Shown piece after piece: positions 1 through 5,651 of a DNA stretch of 6,680 nucleotides. Location of the stretch: contig CAIQJD010000773.1 in assembly GCA_903872005.1 (NCBI GenBank), positions 1 to 6,680 on the forward strand, given 5' to 3'. The notes beneath the pieces are model-generated. The model did not search any database, was not told the origin of the DNA, and was given only the letters and a program-made list of their open reading frames with translations. Source of the stretch: an uncultured bacterium. GTDB lineage: Bacteria > Chloroflexota > Anaerolineae > JACIWP01. Numbering within the stretch: position 1 is the stretch's first letter; each line of letters begins with the position of its first letter. A program made the translations under genes and the position numbers.

Positions 1-293
1 ACCTGGGCAAGATCGTCGAGTTGACGACTCGCGACGAGTTGTACTACAATCCGCTGCACCCCTACGCCAAGGCGCTCTTGTCCGCTGTGCCCATCCCCGA
101 CCCGGTGGTCGAGGAGAAGCGCCAGCGCATCATCCTGACCGGCGATGTGCCCAGCCCGGCCAACCCGCCCAAGGGTTGCCACTTCTGCACACGCTGTCGG
201 GAAGTGATGGACGTTTGCAAAGAGAATGAGCCGGAGTTCAAAGACGTGGGCAACGGCCACTTCGTCGCCTGTTTCCGCGTCAGCGGGGCATAA
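1..293 (+). CDS. oppF: Oligopeptide ABC transporter ATP-binding protein, C-terminal end (5' partial)
   Basis: This is the last 96 residues of an Opp/Dpp-type ATPase that energises peptide import on the cytoplasmic face. The reading frame is open from base 3 (LGKIVEL), so the gene starts outside the window; the TTG at base 21 is internal. Walker A, signature and Walker B motifs lie upstream and are not visible. What is visible is the family-specific C-terminal extension (oligo_HPY type): [19 protein letters not shown], then [10 protein letters not shown], then a cysteine cluster. Its spacing is C-x5-C-x6-C-x17-C, running from the GC at bases 176-179 to the Cys codon at 270-272. The [11 protein letters not shown] wording fits OppF better than OppD. 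Some Opp/Dpp ATPases are reported, from memory, to bind a 4Fe-4S cluster at such cysteines. There is one extra cysteine (HFCTRC) where OppF of E. coli has arginine. The stop is followed after 6 nt by the first binding-protein gene, suggesting one transcript and possibly translational coupling. Confidence 0.93.
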   Translation, partial: LGKIVELTTRDELYYNPLHPYAKALLSAVPIPDPVVEEKRQRIILTGDVPSPANPPKGCHFCTRCREVMDVCKENEPEFKDVGNGHFVACFRVSGA

Positions 294-299
294 GAGCGG

Positions 300-2147
300 A
301 TGCGTGGCAATCGGTTGGCCGGCTTCTCAGCCATCCTGGTTCTGCTCGCCGTAGCGTTTGCGCTGTGCGCCTGTGCAGTCGAAACGCCGACGGCCACCGT
401 GGAACCGCCCACCCCCGTCCGCGAGACGGTGGTCGTGGAGAAAATCGTGCGGGAGACGGTGGAAGTCACGCGAGTCATCTCGCCGACGCCGCTCCCCAGC
501 GATACGACGGTGACGCTGAACTGGAATTTCGGCGCAGAGCCGGCCAATCTGGACCCGGCGCTCGTCAGCGATACGGATGTTGTCTCGCCCGATGTGGTGG
601 ATAGCCTCTTTTTGGGGCTGACCAGCGTAGACGAAACGGGCAAAACGAAGCCGGCGCTGGCGACGACCTGGACGTTGAACGAAACCGGCACGATCTATAC
701 GTTCCGATTGCGGAAAGACGCCCGCTGGGTGAGCTACAACCCCGCCGGCGGCTCCGTGACCGAGATCGGGACAGTGACGGCCAAAGATGTCGTCTATGGC
801 ATCAAGCGGGCCTTGAACCCGCGCACCGGCGCGCGCTACGCCTATGTGCTTTACGTCATCAAGGGCGCCGAGCCGCTGCACAAAGCTGATCCCTTGAAGC
901 TGACGGAAGAGCAGATCCAGAAGCTGGTGGATGGCGTTTCCGTCCGCGCCATAGACGACTACACGGTCGAAATCATGTTGGAACGGCCGGCCGGCTACTT
1001 CCCGACCTTGATGGCGATGTGGGTGGCGCGGCCGGCGCCCAAGGACGTGATTGAAAAGAACGGCGCGCGTTGGGTCGAGCCGGGCTTCATCGTAACCAAT
1101 GGCCCGTACTTGCTGGCCGACTGGTATCACGGCGACCACCTGACGTTGGTCAAGAACCCGAAGTACTACGACGCCGACAAGGTGCAGATCGAGCGCATCA
1201 ACGGCCTGATGATCGGCGACGCCGGCCGGGCGCTGACGCTCTATCGTTCCAACAAGCTGGACGGGGTCAACCTCGCCAGCGAGGACCTGGAAAAACTGAA
1301 TAAAGACGCCGCCCTGAGCAAAGAAGTGCGCCTCAGCCCACATCCATGCACCTACTATTACGGCTTCACCCACGACAAGCCGCCCATGGACAATAAGCTG
1401 GTGCGGCGGGCCTTGTCGGCGGCCATTGATCGGACGGCGCTGACACAGACGGTGCTGAAGGGCGGGGAGATGCCGGCGAACGCTTTCGTCGCGCCCATCG
1501 TCTTCGGCAATGTGGGCGGGGCGAAGGACGTGGCCCCCTGGGCGTTGGACCCGAAAGAGGGCGCCGCCAAAGCCAAGCAGTGGCTGGCCGAAGCCGGCTA
1601 CCCGAATGGCATCGGCTTCCCAACAATCACGCTGCTCTACAACAATGACCGAGACGCGCATAAGGCCATCGCCGAAGCGGTCGCGGAGATGTGGACGAGC
1701 GTCCTGGGCATCAAGGTCAACCTGGAAAGCCAGGACTGGAAGGCGTTCCTGACGACGCTGAGCAACAAGAAGACGCCGGCGGACAAACTCCCGCACGTCT
1801 GGCGCATGGGCTGGTGCGCCGAATACCCCGACGCCAACAACTGGCTCAACGAGGTATTCAATCCCAGCCTGCAGCAGAACTACATCCGCTGGAACAACAA
1901 GCAGTATCAGGAGCTGGTCGAAAAGGCAGAACGCAGCAAGGACCCCGACGAGCGGTTGATGCTCTACAAGCGCGCCGAACAGCTCCTGGTGGACGAAGAG
2001 GCGGCCATCGCGCCGCTGTATTTCTATAGCACGGCCAGCCTGACCAAACCCTGGCTGACGCGCAACTATTCGGAGTTGATGGGCCACGACTTTGCCAACT
2101 GGAAACTGGACTGGAAAGCCAAGCAGACGGCGTTGGAAAAGTCGTGA
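300..2147 (+). CDS. Peptide ABC transporter substrate-binding lipoprotein, SBP family 5 (first copy)
   Basis: This 615-residue protein is a peptide/nickel-class (SBP_bac_5) solute receptor that would deliver ligand to the OppB/OppC channel. Residues 1-24 form a lipoprotein signal peptide: basic start, hydrophobic run, then LCAC with the lipidated Cys at 25. Cys at the -2 position (residue 23) is unusual. Residues 40-60 are a V/E/R/K-rich tether (VRETVV, VEKIV, RETVEVTRV) followed by a Pro/Thr spacer. The folded domain starts near residue 70 with the family pattern LNWNFGAEPANLDPAL. Later landmarks are TAKDVVYGIKRALNP (160-174), GPYLLADW (268-275), VRRALSAAIDR (368-378) and WRMGWCAEYPDANNW (501-515). 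Mature-domain cysteines are only C350 and C506. The ATG at 300 is the first possible start after the preceding in-frame TAA, but its ribosome site (GAGCGG) is weak, so coupling to oppF translation is plausible. Ligand identity cannot be read from sequence. Length is somewhat above E. coli OppA because of the tether and loops. Confidence 0.95.
   Translation: MRGNRLAGFSAILVLLAVAFALCACAVETPTATVEPPTPVRETVVVEKIVRETVEVTRVISPTPLPSDTTVTLNWNFGAEPANLDPALVSDTDVVSPDVVDSLFLGLTSVDETGKTKPALATTWTLNETGTIYTFRLRKDARWVSYNPAGGSVTEIGTVTAKDVVYGIKRALNPRTGARYAYVLYVIKGAEPLHKADPLKLTEEQIQKLVDGVSVRAIDDYTVEIMLERPAGYFPTLMAMWVARPAPKDVIEKNGARWVEPGFIVTNGPYLLADWYHGDHLTLVKNPKYYDADKVQIERINGLMIGDAGRALTLYRSNKLDGVNLASEDLEKLNKDAALSKEVRLSPHPCTYYYGFTHDKPPMDNKLVRRALSAAIDRTALTQTVLKGGEMPANAFVAPIVFGNVGGAKDVAPWALDPKEGAAKAKQWLAEAGYPNGIGFPTITLLYNNDRDAHKAIAEAVAEMWTSVLGIKVNLESQDWKAFLTTLSNKKTPADKLPHVWRMGWCAEYPDANNWLNEVFNPSLQQNYIRWNNKQYQELVEKAERSKDPDERLMLYKRAEQLLVDEEAAIAPLYFYSTASLTKPWLTRNYSELMGHDFANWKLDWKAKQTALEKS
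417..479 (+). repeat. Short V/R/E tether repeat in first binding protein
   Basis: Codons 40-60 encode VRETVV, VEKIV, RETVEV and TRVI in succession. At DNA level the 10-mer GAGACGGTGG occurs at 423-432 and again at 453-462, exactly 30 nt apart. The segment sits between the lipidated Cys25 and the folded domain, so it is best read as a membrane tether. It is a shorter, Arg-containing version of the VEK repeat in the second binding protein. Confidence 0.7.
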
Positions 2148-2324
2148 GGGCTGCCTAGAGAGCATTGCGGATTCGTTGCACATTAGGTCCATCAAATACA
2201 GTTCGGATTTCCATGATGGGAAGGGGGTGATTGGGCGAGAGAGAGCGTAAGTACCGGGGGAGACTCGTTCCCCACCAATAAGCGGCGAAAAACCATGGAT
2301 CGTTCTCAAGATCAGGAGGAGAAC
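2148..2324 (+). promoter_or_regulatory. Intergenic leader of the second binding-protein gene
   Basis: This 177-nt gap separates the two binding-protein genes and is long for an operon that is otherwise compact here. It contains a small hairpin at 2257-2273: GGGGAG, loop ACTCG, TTCCCC, six pairs including one G-U. An outer ATTGG (2230-2234) can pair with CCAAT (2275-2279) around it. Upstream is a purine-rich run (2221-2247) with GGGGGTG and GAGAGAGAG. I do not find a convincing -35/-10 pair: TTGCAC at 2176 has only the poorly spaced AAATAC at 2194. No U-tract follows the hairpin, so it is not a standard terminator. The region could be a 5' untranslated leader or an RNA-processing site that raises expression of the downstream gene. 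Function is inferred. Confidence 0.35.
2314..2321 (+). promoter_or_regulatory. Strong Shine-Dalgarno that sets the second binding-protein start
   Basis: AGGAGGAG lies 3 nt before the ATG at 2325. It supports that ATG over the in-frame ATG at 2295, which would add ten polar residues (MDRSQDQEEN) ahead of the signal peptide and would put the ribosome site inside the coding region. Confidence 0.85.
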
Positions 2325-4217
2325 ATGTTGAACAAGAAGTTAGCCGTCCTGCTTGCCGTTCTCGTTACGGTGAGCATGTTGCTGTCGGCGTGCGCTCCCG
2401 CCACGCCGCAGATCGTCGAGAAGCAAGTGACCGTCGTCGTTGAAAAAGAGAAGGTCGTTGAGAAGACGGTCGTCGTCGAGCAGACGAAAGTCGTCGAAAA
2501 AGAAAAACTGATCACCGCCACGCCGGCTCCGACCGTTAAGCCCAAGCGGCCGAATGTGATCAAGGTCAACACCGGCGGCTCTGGCGACGTGCCGAGCCTC
2601 GATCCCGGCGTTGCCGAAGACACGACCTCCATCACGGTGGTCGAAGACACCTTCGTCGGCCTGACCCGCTTGAACGAAGTCACCAGCGCCCTCGGCCCTG
2701 GCATGGCGACCAAGTGGGACATCTCGGCTGACGGCAAGGTCTACACCTTCAAGCTGCGCAATGACGTGCCCTGGGTGAAGTACAACGCCGCCAAGAAGGC
2801 CGTCGAAAAAGTGCAGACCTGCCCCGACAAGGATGGCAAGACCAAGGATCGCCTGGTCACGGCCAAGGACTTCGAGTACGGCATCCGCCGCGCCCTGGAT
2901 CCTAAGCTGGCCTCCCCCTACGCCTACGTCCTCGGCTTCGTCCTCATGGGCGCGCAGGACGTGATTGATGGCAAGACGGCTTACACCGACACTGCGAAGG
3001 TCGGCGTCAAGGCCATTGATGACGTCACCCTGGAAGTCAAGTTCAATGACGCCGCGGCGTACAACGCCAACATCATCGGTCTGTGGACGGCCATGGCCGT
3101 GCCGCAATGGCTCATCGAAGGCGACGCCTGCACCACCGGCCGTGGCGAGCGCTGGACCGAGCCTGGCTTCTTCCAGAGCTTTGGCCCCTTCACCTTGAAG
3201 GAATGGGTGCACGACTCGACCCTCACCATGATCAAGAACCCCTTCTGGCCCGGCAGCGACACCGTCGCCAAGCCGAAGGTGGACGAAGTGACCTTCGCCA
3301 TGCTGGATGAGGCGCCTGCCTTCGCCGAATTCGAAGCCGGCAACATGGACGCCGCCGCGGTGCCCAGCGCCGACCTCGACCGCGTCAAGGCCGATGCCAA
3401 GCTCTCCAAGCTGTTGGTGATCGCGCCCAACACCTGCACCTACTACCTGGGTTACAACACCACGGCCCCCATCGTCAGCGACGTGCGCGTCCGCCGCGCC
3501 CTGTCCCTGGCTGTGGACCGCAAGGCATTGGTCGAGAACGTCCTCAAGGGCGGCCAGGAGCCGGCGCAGTGGTTCTCTCGCCCCGGCATCGGTGCGGCCC
3601 CCACGATCAAGACTCATCCCGACCTGGGCGTCAAGCTCAACGTCGCCGAAGCCAAGAAGCTGCTGGATGAGTACGTCAAAGAGAAGAACACGACCATTGA
3701 CAAGCTGGACATCTCCCTGATGTTCAACACCTCGTCGGGTCACCAGAAGATTGCCGAGGCCGTCCAGCAGATGTGGAAGACCAACCTGGGCCTGAACGTC
3801 AAGTTGACGAACCAGGAGTGGAAGGTTTACCTCGTGACGACCAAGAGCAAGGACACCCCGCAGATCTTCCGCATGGGCTGGTGCATGGACTACCCCGACG
3901 CCAACAACTTCCTGCGTGAAGTGGCGGCGGCCGGCGGCAGCCAGAACCCGGTTGACAAAGACGGCAAGGCCGAAGGCGGCTTCATGTGGAAGAACGCCAA
4001 GTTCGAAGACCTCGTGAAGAAGGCAGCCATCGAGTTGGATCCGGCCAAGCGTCTGGATATGTATGCCCAGGCCGAACAAATCCTGGTCTACGAAGATCCG
4101 GCCATGATCCCGCTCTACTGGTACACGCGCGTCACCGTGACGCAGTCGTGGATCAAGCGCACCTTCTCGGCCGGCGGCCACGAACGCTATGAGAACTGGG
4201 AAGTGCTGCAGCAGTAA
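2325..4217 (+). CDS. Peptide ABC transporter substrate-binding lipoprotein, SBP family 5 (second copy)
   Basis: This 630-residue protein is a second SBP_bac_5 receptor, clearly paralogous to the preceding gene. Residues 1-22 are a classic lipoprotein signal (MLNKK, hydrophobic core, LSAC) with lipidated Cys23. Residues 31-61 form a VEK hexad tether, followed by a Thr/Pro/Lys spacer; the folded domain begins near residue 78. Landmarks parallel to the first copy are TAKDFEYGIRRALDP (179-193), GPFTLKEW (287-294), VRRALSLAVDR (389-399) and FRMGWCMDYPDANNF (515-529). Conserved C371 and C520 match C350 and C506 of the first copy. It also has C166 and C269, each inside an insertion absent from the first copy, suggesting an extra disulfide. 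The codon choice is strongly biased: Lys is nearly always AAG, with only about seven AAA codons, four of them in the tether. Together with the strong ribosome site this suggests high expression. Different ligand range from the first copy is inferred, not shown. Confidence 0.96.
   Translation: MLNKKLAVLLAVLVTVSMLLSACAPATPQIVEKQVTVVVEKEKVVEKTVVVEQTKVVEKEKLITATPAPTVKPKRPNVIKVNTGGSGDVPSLDPGVAEDTTSITVVEDTFVGLTRLNEVTSALGPGMATKWDISADGKVYTFKLRNDVPWVKYNAAKKAVEKVQTCPDKDGKTKDRLVTAKDFEYGIRRALDPKLASPYAYVLGFVLMGAQDVIDGKTAYTDTAKVGVKAIDDVTLEVKFNDAAAYNANIIGLWTAMAVPQWLIEGDACTTGRGERWTEPGFFQSFGPFTLKEWVHDSTLTMIKNPFWPGSDTVAKPKVDEVTFAMLDEAPAFAEFEAGNMDAAAVPSADLDRVKADAKLSKLLVIAPNTCTYYLGYNTTAPIVSDVRVRRALSLAVDRKALVENVLKGGQEPAQWFSRPGIGAAPTIKTHPDLGVKLNVAEAKKLLDEYVKEKNTTIDKLDISLMFNTSSGHQKIAEAVQQMWKTNLGLNVKLTNQEWKVYLVTTKSKDTPQIFRMGWCMDYPDANNFLREVAAAGGSQNPVDKDGKAEGGFMWKNAKFEDLVKKAAIELDPAKRLDMYAQAEQILVYEDPAMIPLYWYTRVTVTQSWIKRTFSAGGHERYENWEVLQQ
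2415..2507 (+). repeat. VEK hexad tether repeat in second binding protein
   Basis: Codons 31-61 contain VEK or VEQ units starting at residues 31, 39, 45, 51 and 57. After the first 8-residue step the period is exactly six residues (18 nt): VEKEKV, VEKTVV, VEQTKV, VEKEKL. The DNA copies differ at synonymous positions (GTCGAG, GTTGAA, GTTGAG, GTCGAA), so the repeat is maintained more at protein than at nucleotide level. It lies directly after lipidated Cys23 and probably spaces the binding domain from the membrane. Confidence 0.8.
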
Positions 4218-4240
4218 CGCAGCCTGACCCCTGAATGACG

Positions 4241-4270
4241 AGGCAGGGCGTCCCACAGGACGCCCTGCCT
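4241..4270 (+). terminator. Perfect 13-bp hairpin after second binding-protein gene
   Basis: AGGCAGGGCGTCC (4241-4253), loop CACA (4254-4257), and GGACGCCCTGCCT (4258-4270) form a perfect GC-rich stem starting 23 nt after the stop codon. It is followed only by TTCCACC, so the U-tract of a strong intrinsic terminator is missing. It may be a partial terminator or a 3' stabiliser that protects the binding-protein mRNA and lowers permease expression, as is known for hairpins after binding-protein genes in other ABC operons. The hairpin is seen; its effect is inferred. Confidence 0.7.
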
Positions 4271-4278
4271 TCCACCAG

Positions 4279-4296
4279 ATCGGTCCAATCGGTTCA
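4279..4296 (+). repeat. Tandem 9-nt direct repeat ATCGGTYCA x2
   Basis: ATCGGTCCA is followed immediately by ATCGGTTCA, differing at one base. It lies 8 nt after the 13-bp hairpin. It could be a tandem regulator half-site or chance; nothing else in the window repeats it that I noticed. Confidence 0.4.
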
Positions 4297-4479
4297 AGAG
4301 AATCAGACGCCGGCGTAGTGTAGTATTGTAGTCCTTCGGCATCCGCATAGCACAGCATACCGCAATGGTGTCGGTAGAAACTCCCTCCCAGGGCCTTCTT
4401 GCCGCACACCCCAGGCGGCGCAGCGTACGCATTGCCAGACTCGATACTTCCCCCTCGCCCCGGCGCAGCGCAATAGGAT

Positions 4480-4513
4480 GCCGGCAGCGCCCATCATGAA
4501 CGCCGCTGCTGGC
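4480..4513 (+). promoter_or_regulatory. Hairpin just upstream of permease ribosome site
   Basis: GCCGGCAGCG (4480-4489) can pair with CGCTGCTGGC (4504-4513) over ten pairs including one G-U, around a 14-nt loop. The stem ends 14 nt before the Shine-Dalgarno of the permease gene, leaving that site single-stranded. It might influence ribosome access or mRNA stability; this is inference from pairing only. Confidence 0.35.
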
Positions 4514-4527
4514 AAAGCAAGTGAAGT

Positions 4528-4534
4528 AGGAGGT
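4528..4534 (+). promoter_or_regulatory. Near-ideal Shine-Dalgarno that sets the OppB start
   Basis: AGGAGGT lies 4 nt before the ATG at 4539. It favours this ATG over in-frame GTG codons at 4533 and 4536, which overlap or crowd the site. The resulting N-terminus, MARFIVRRVLWMF, is the usual OppB/DppB beginning. Confidence 0.85.
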
Positions 4535-4538
4535 GGTG

Positions 4539-5594
4539 ATGGCCCGGTTTATTGTGCGGCGCGTTTTGTGGATGTTTGTGGTACTTGTGGTCGTTTCGTT
4601 TATTACGTTCTTCCTGATGCACATGGTCCCCGGTGGGCCCTTTGATCGCGAGAAAGCGTTGCCCAAAGAGACCCTGGAAAACCTCAACGCCAAATATCAC
4701 CTCGATTGGCCGCTCTCGCGCCAGTATCTGCAGTACATTTACGATATCTTTGTGCCGCGCCTGAGCACCAAAGAACCGAGTATGAACCTGATTGATCAAT
4801 ATCTGATCGAGATCAAAGTCGGCTCGGTCTATTTTCGCTGGATGAACTTCGGGCCATCCTATGCCAGCCGCAGTCGCACCGTCAATGACATCTTCCGCGA
4901 CCAATTGCCGATCTCCTTCCAGTTGGGAGTTGGGGCCGTCGTGTTCGCCATGGCCCTGGGCATCCCTCTCGGCATCGTGGCGGCCCTGAAACAGAACACC
5001 TTCTGGGACTACTTCGGCATGGGCATCGCCATCATTGGCGTGTCGGTGCCGGTCATTGTCATGGGGCCAATCCTCGTCTCGGTCTTCGCTGTGTGGCTCA
5101 AATGGCTCCCGCCCACCGGCTGGGGCGCGAAGCCGCCCTACCTATTGGGCGTCTTTCCCAGTGAGTTTTCGTTGGACTATTTCCGCTATGCCCTGATGCC
5201 TACCATCGCGCTAGGCTCCGGCGGTTCGGCGCTGCTGGCCCGCCTGACGCGCGCCAGCTTGCTGCAGGTCATCCGCGAAGACTACATCCGCACGGCGCGC
5301 TCCAAAGGCTTGAGCGAGCGACTGGTCGTCGTGCGCCACGCCTTGCGTAACTCCCTGATCCCCGTCGCCACGGTGCTCGGCCCCTATTTCGCCGCCATCG
5401 TCACCGGCACATTCGTAACGGAGCTGATCTTCGGCATCCCCGGCATGGGCAAATACTTCGTGACCAGCATCAGCAACCGCGACTATCCGGTCATCATGGG
5501 CACGATCTTGCTCTATGCTGTCGTCCTCGTGCTGGCAAATGTCGCCGTGGACATCGTGTACGCGTTTCTCGATCCGCGCATCCGCCTGGGCTAG
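4539..5594 (+). CDS. oppB: Oligopeptide/dipeptide ABC transporter permease, OppB/DppB type
   Basis: This 351-residue inner-membrane protein forms half of the translocation channel with the OppC-type subunit downstream. The N-terminus (RFIVRRVLWMF, then VSFITFFLMHMVPGGPFD) is the diagnostic OppB/DppB pattern. I place membrane segments near residues 9-30, 126-150, 160-188, 217-235, 272-295 and 318-343, the expected six. The cytoplasmic EAA loop that docks on the ATPase is at about 246-275 (YIRTARSKGLSERL, RHALRNSLIP), with the family-typical GxS/FxxELIFGIPGMGKYF stretch after it (290-307). The C-terminus YAFLDPRIRLG is also standard. It is longer than many OppB proteins, which are around 306-340 residues, because of about 30 extra residues (72-105) in the first extracytoplasmic loop, just before GPSYASRSRTVND. 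It precedes oppC by 57 nt. DppB or another peptide-class permease is equally possible by sequence alone. Confidence 0.95.
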   Translation: MARFIVRRVLWMFVVLVVVSFITFFLMHMVPGGPFDREKALPKETLENLNAKYHLDWPLSRQYLQYIYDIFVPRLSTKEPSMNLIDQYLIEIKVGSVYFRWMNFGPSYASRSRTVNDIFRDQLPISFQLGVGAVVFAMALGIPLGIVAALKQNTFWDYFGMGIAIIGVSVPVIVMGPILVSVFAVWLKWLPPTGWGAKPPYLLGVFPSEFSLDYFRYALMPTIALGSGGSALLARLTRASLLQVIREDYIRTARSKGLSERLVVVRHALRNSLIPVATVLGPYFAAIVTGTFVTELIFGIPGMGKYFVTSISNRDYPVIMGTILLYAVVLVLANVAVDIVYAFLDPRIRLG

Positions 5595-5651
5595 AACCGG
5601 CCGGCGCGTGCTTGCATTGAATTGCGTGTATCTCGCACACAGAGGAGCACT

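Larger units (their letters stand above)
4271..4538 (+). other. Non-coding gap between binding-protein and permease genes
   Basis: After the hairpin, this stretch holds no gene that I can support. It contains a 9-nt tandem repeat (4279-4296), a short GCCGC/GCGGC hairpin (4401-4405 with 4415-4419), the palindrome GCGTACGC (4423-4430), the 10-mer CGGCGCAGCG twice (4416-4425 and 4461-4470), a larger hairpin (4480-4513) and the permease ribosome site. The base composition is less codon-like than in the flanking genes. AT-rich sequence around 4316-4332 (TAGTGTAGTATTG) might hold a -10 element, but I see no good -35 at proper spacing. The length suggests that the permease genes may have their own promoter or a long leader. 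Confidence 0.5.

Noticed and set aside
2176..2199. Possible promoter TTGCAC ... AAATAC before the second receptor
   Set aside because: The spacer is about 12 nt, too short for a standard sigma-70 promoter, and the match to the -10 consensus is poor.
327..2309. Long open frame (660 codons) on the minus strand opposite the first receptor gene
   Set aside because: It mirrors a confidently identified receptor gene, and its translation is rich in Arg, Gly, Val and His with no recognisable domain. Long antisense frames arise from GC-rich codon bias.
2295..2324. Earlier ATG start for the second receptor
   Set aside because: It would prepend ten polar residues to a complete lipoprotein signal peptide and bury the AGGAGGAG site within coding sequence. 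The ATG at 2325 is better.
2340..4409. Long open frame (689 codons) on the minus strand opposite the second receptor gene
   Set aside because: Same reason: it is the codon shadow of a strongly biased gene, with no family resemblance and no ribosome site that I can see.
4303..4515. 70-codon minus-strand frame in the gap before oppB
   Set aside because: It has no recognisable motif, its translation looks random (Cys/Arg/Ala-rich), and it lies over the hairpin-containing non-coding gap. I cannot support it as a gene.
4533..4538. GTG starts for OppB upstream of the ATG
   Set aside because: They overlap or crowd the AGGAGGT ribosome site; the ATG at 4539 has correct spacing and the expected N-terminus.
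4271..4538. tRNA, riboswitch or small RNA in the large gap
   Set aside because: GGTTCAA at 4291 resembles part of a T-arm, but no cloverleaf can be drawn around it and I recognise no conserved riboswitch core.
5595..5651. CCGGCCGG palindrome (5597-5604) and weak GTGT/ACAC pairing between oppB and oppC as a regulator site or terminator
   Set aside because: Very short stems and no U-tract. GCCGGC-like words are common throughout this GC-rich window, mainly from Ala-Gly codons, so no special meaning can be claimed without counting.
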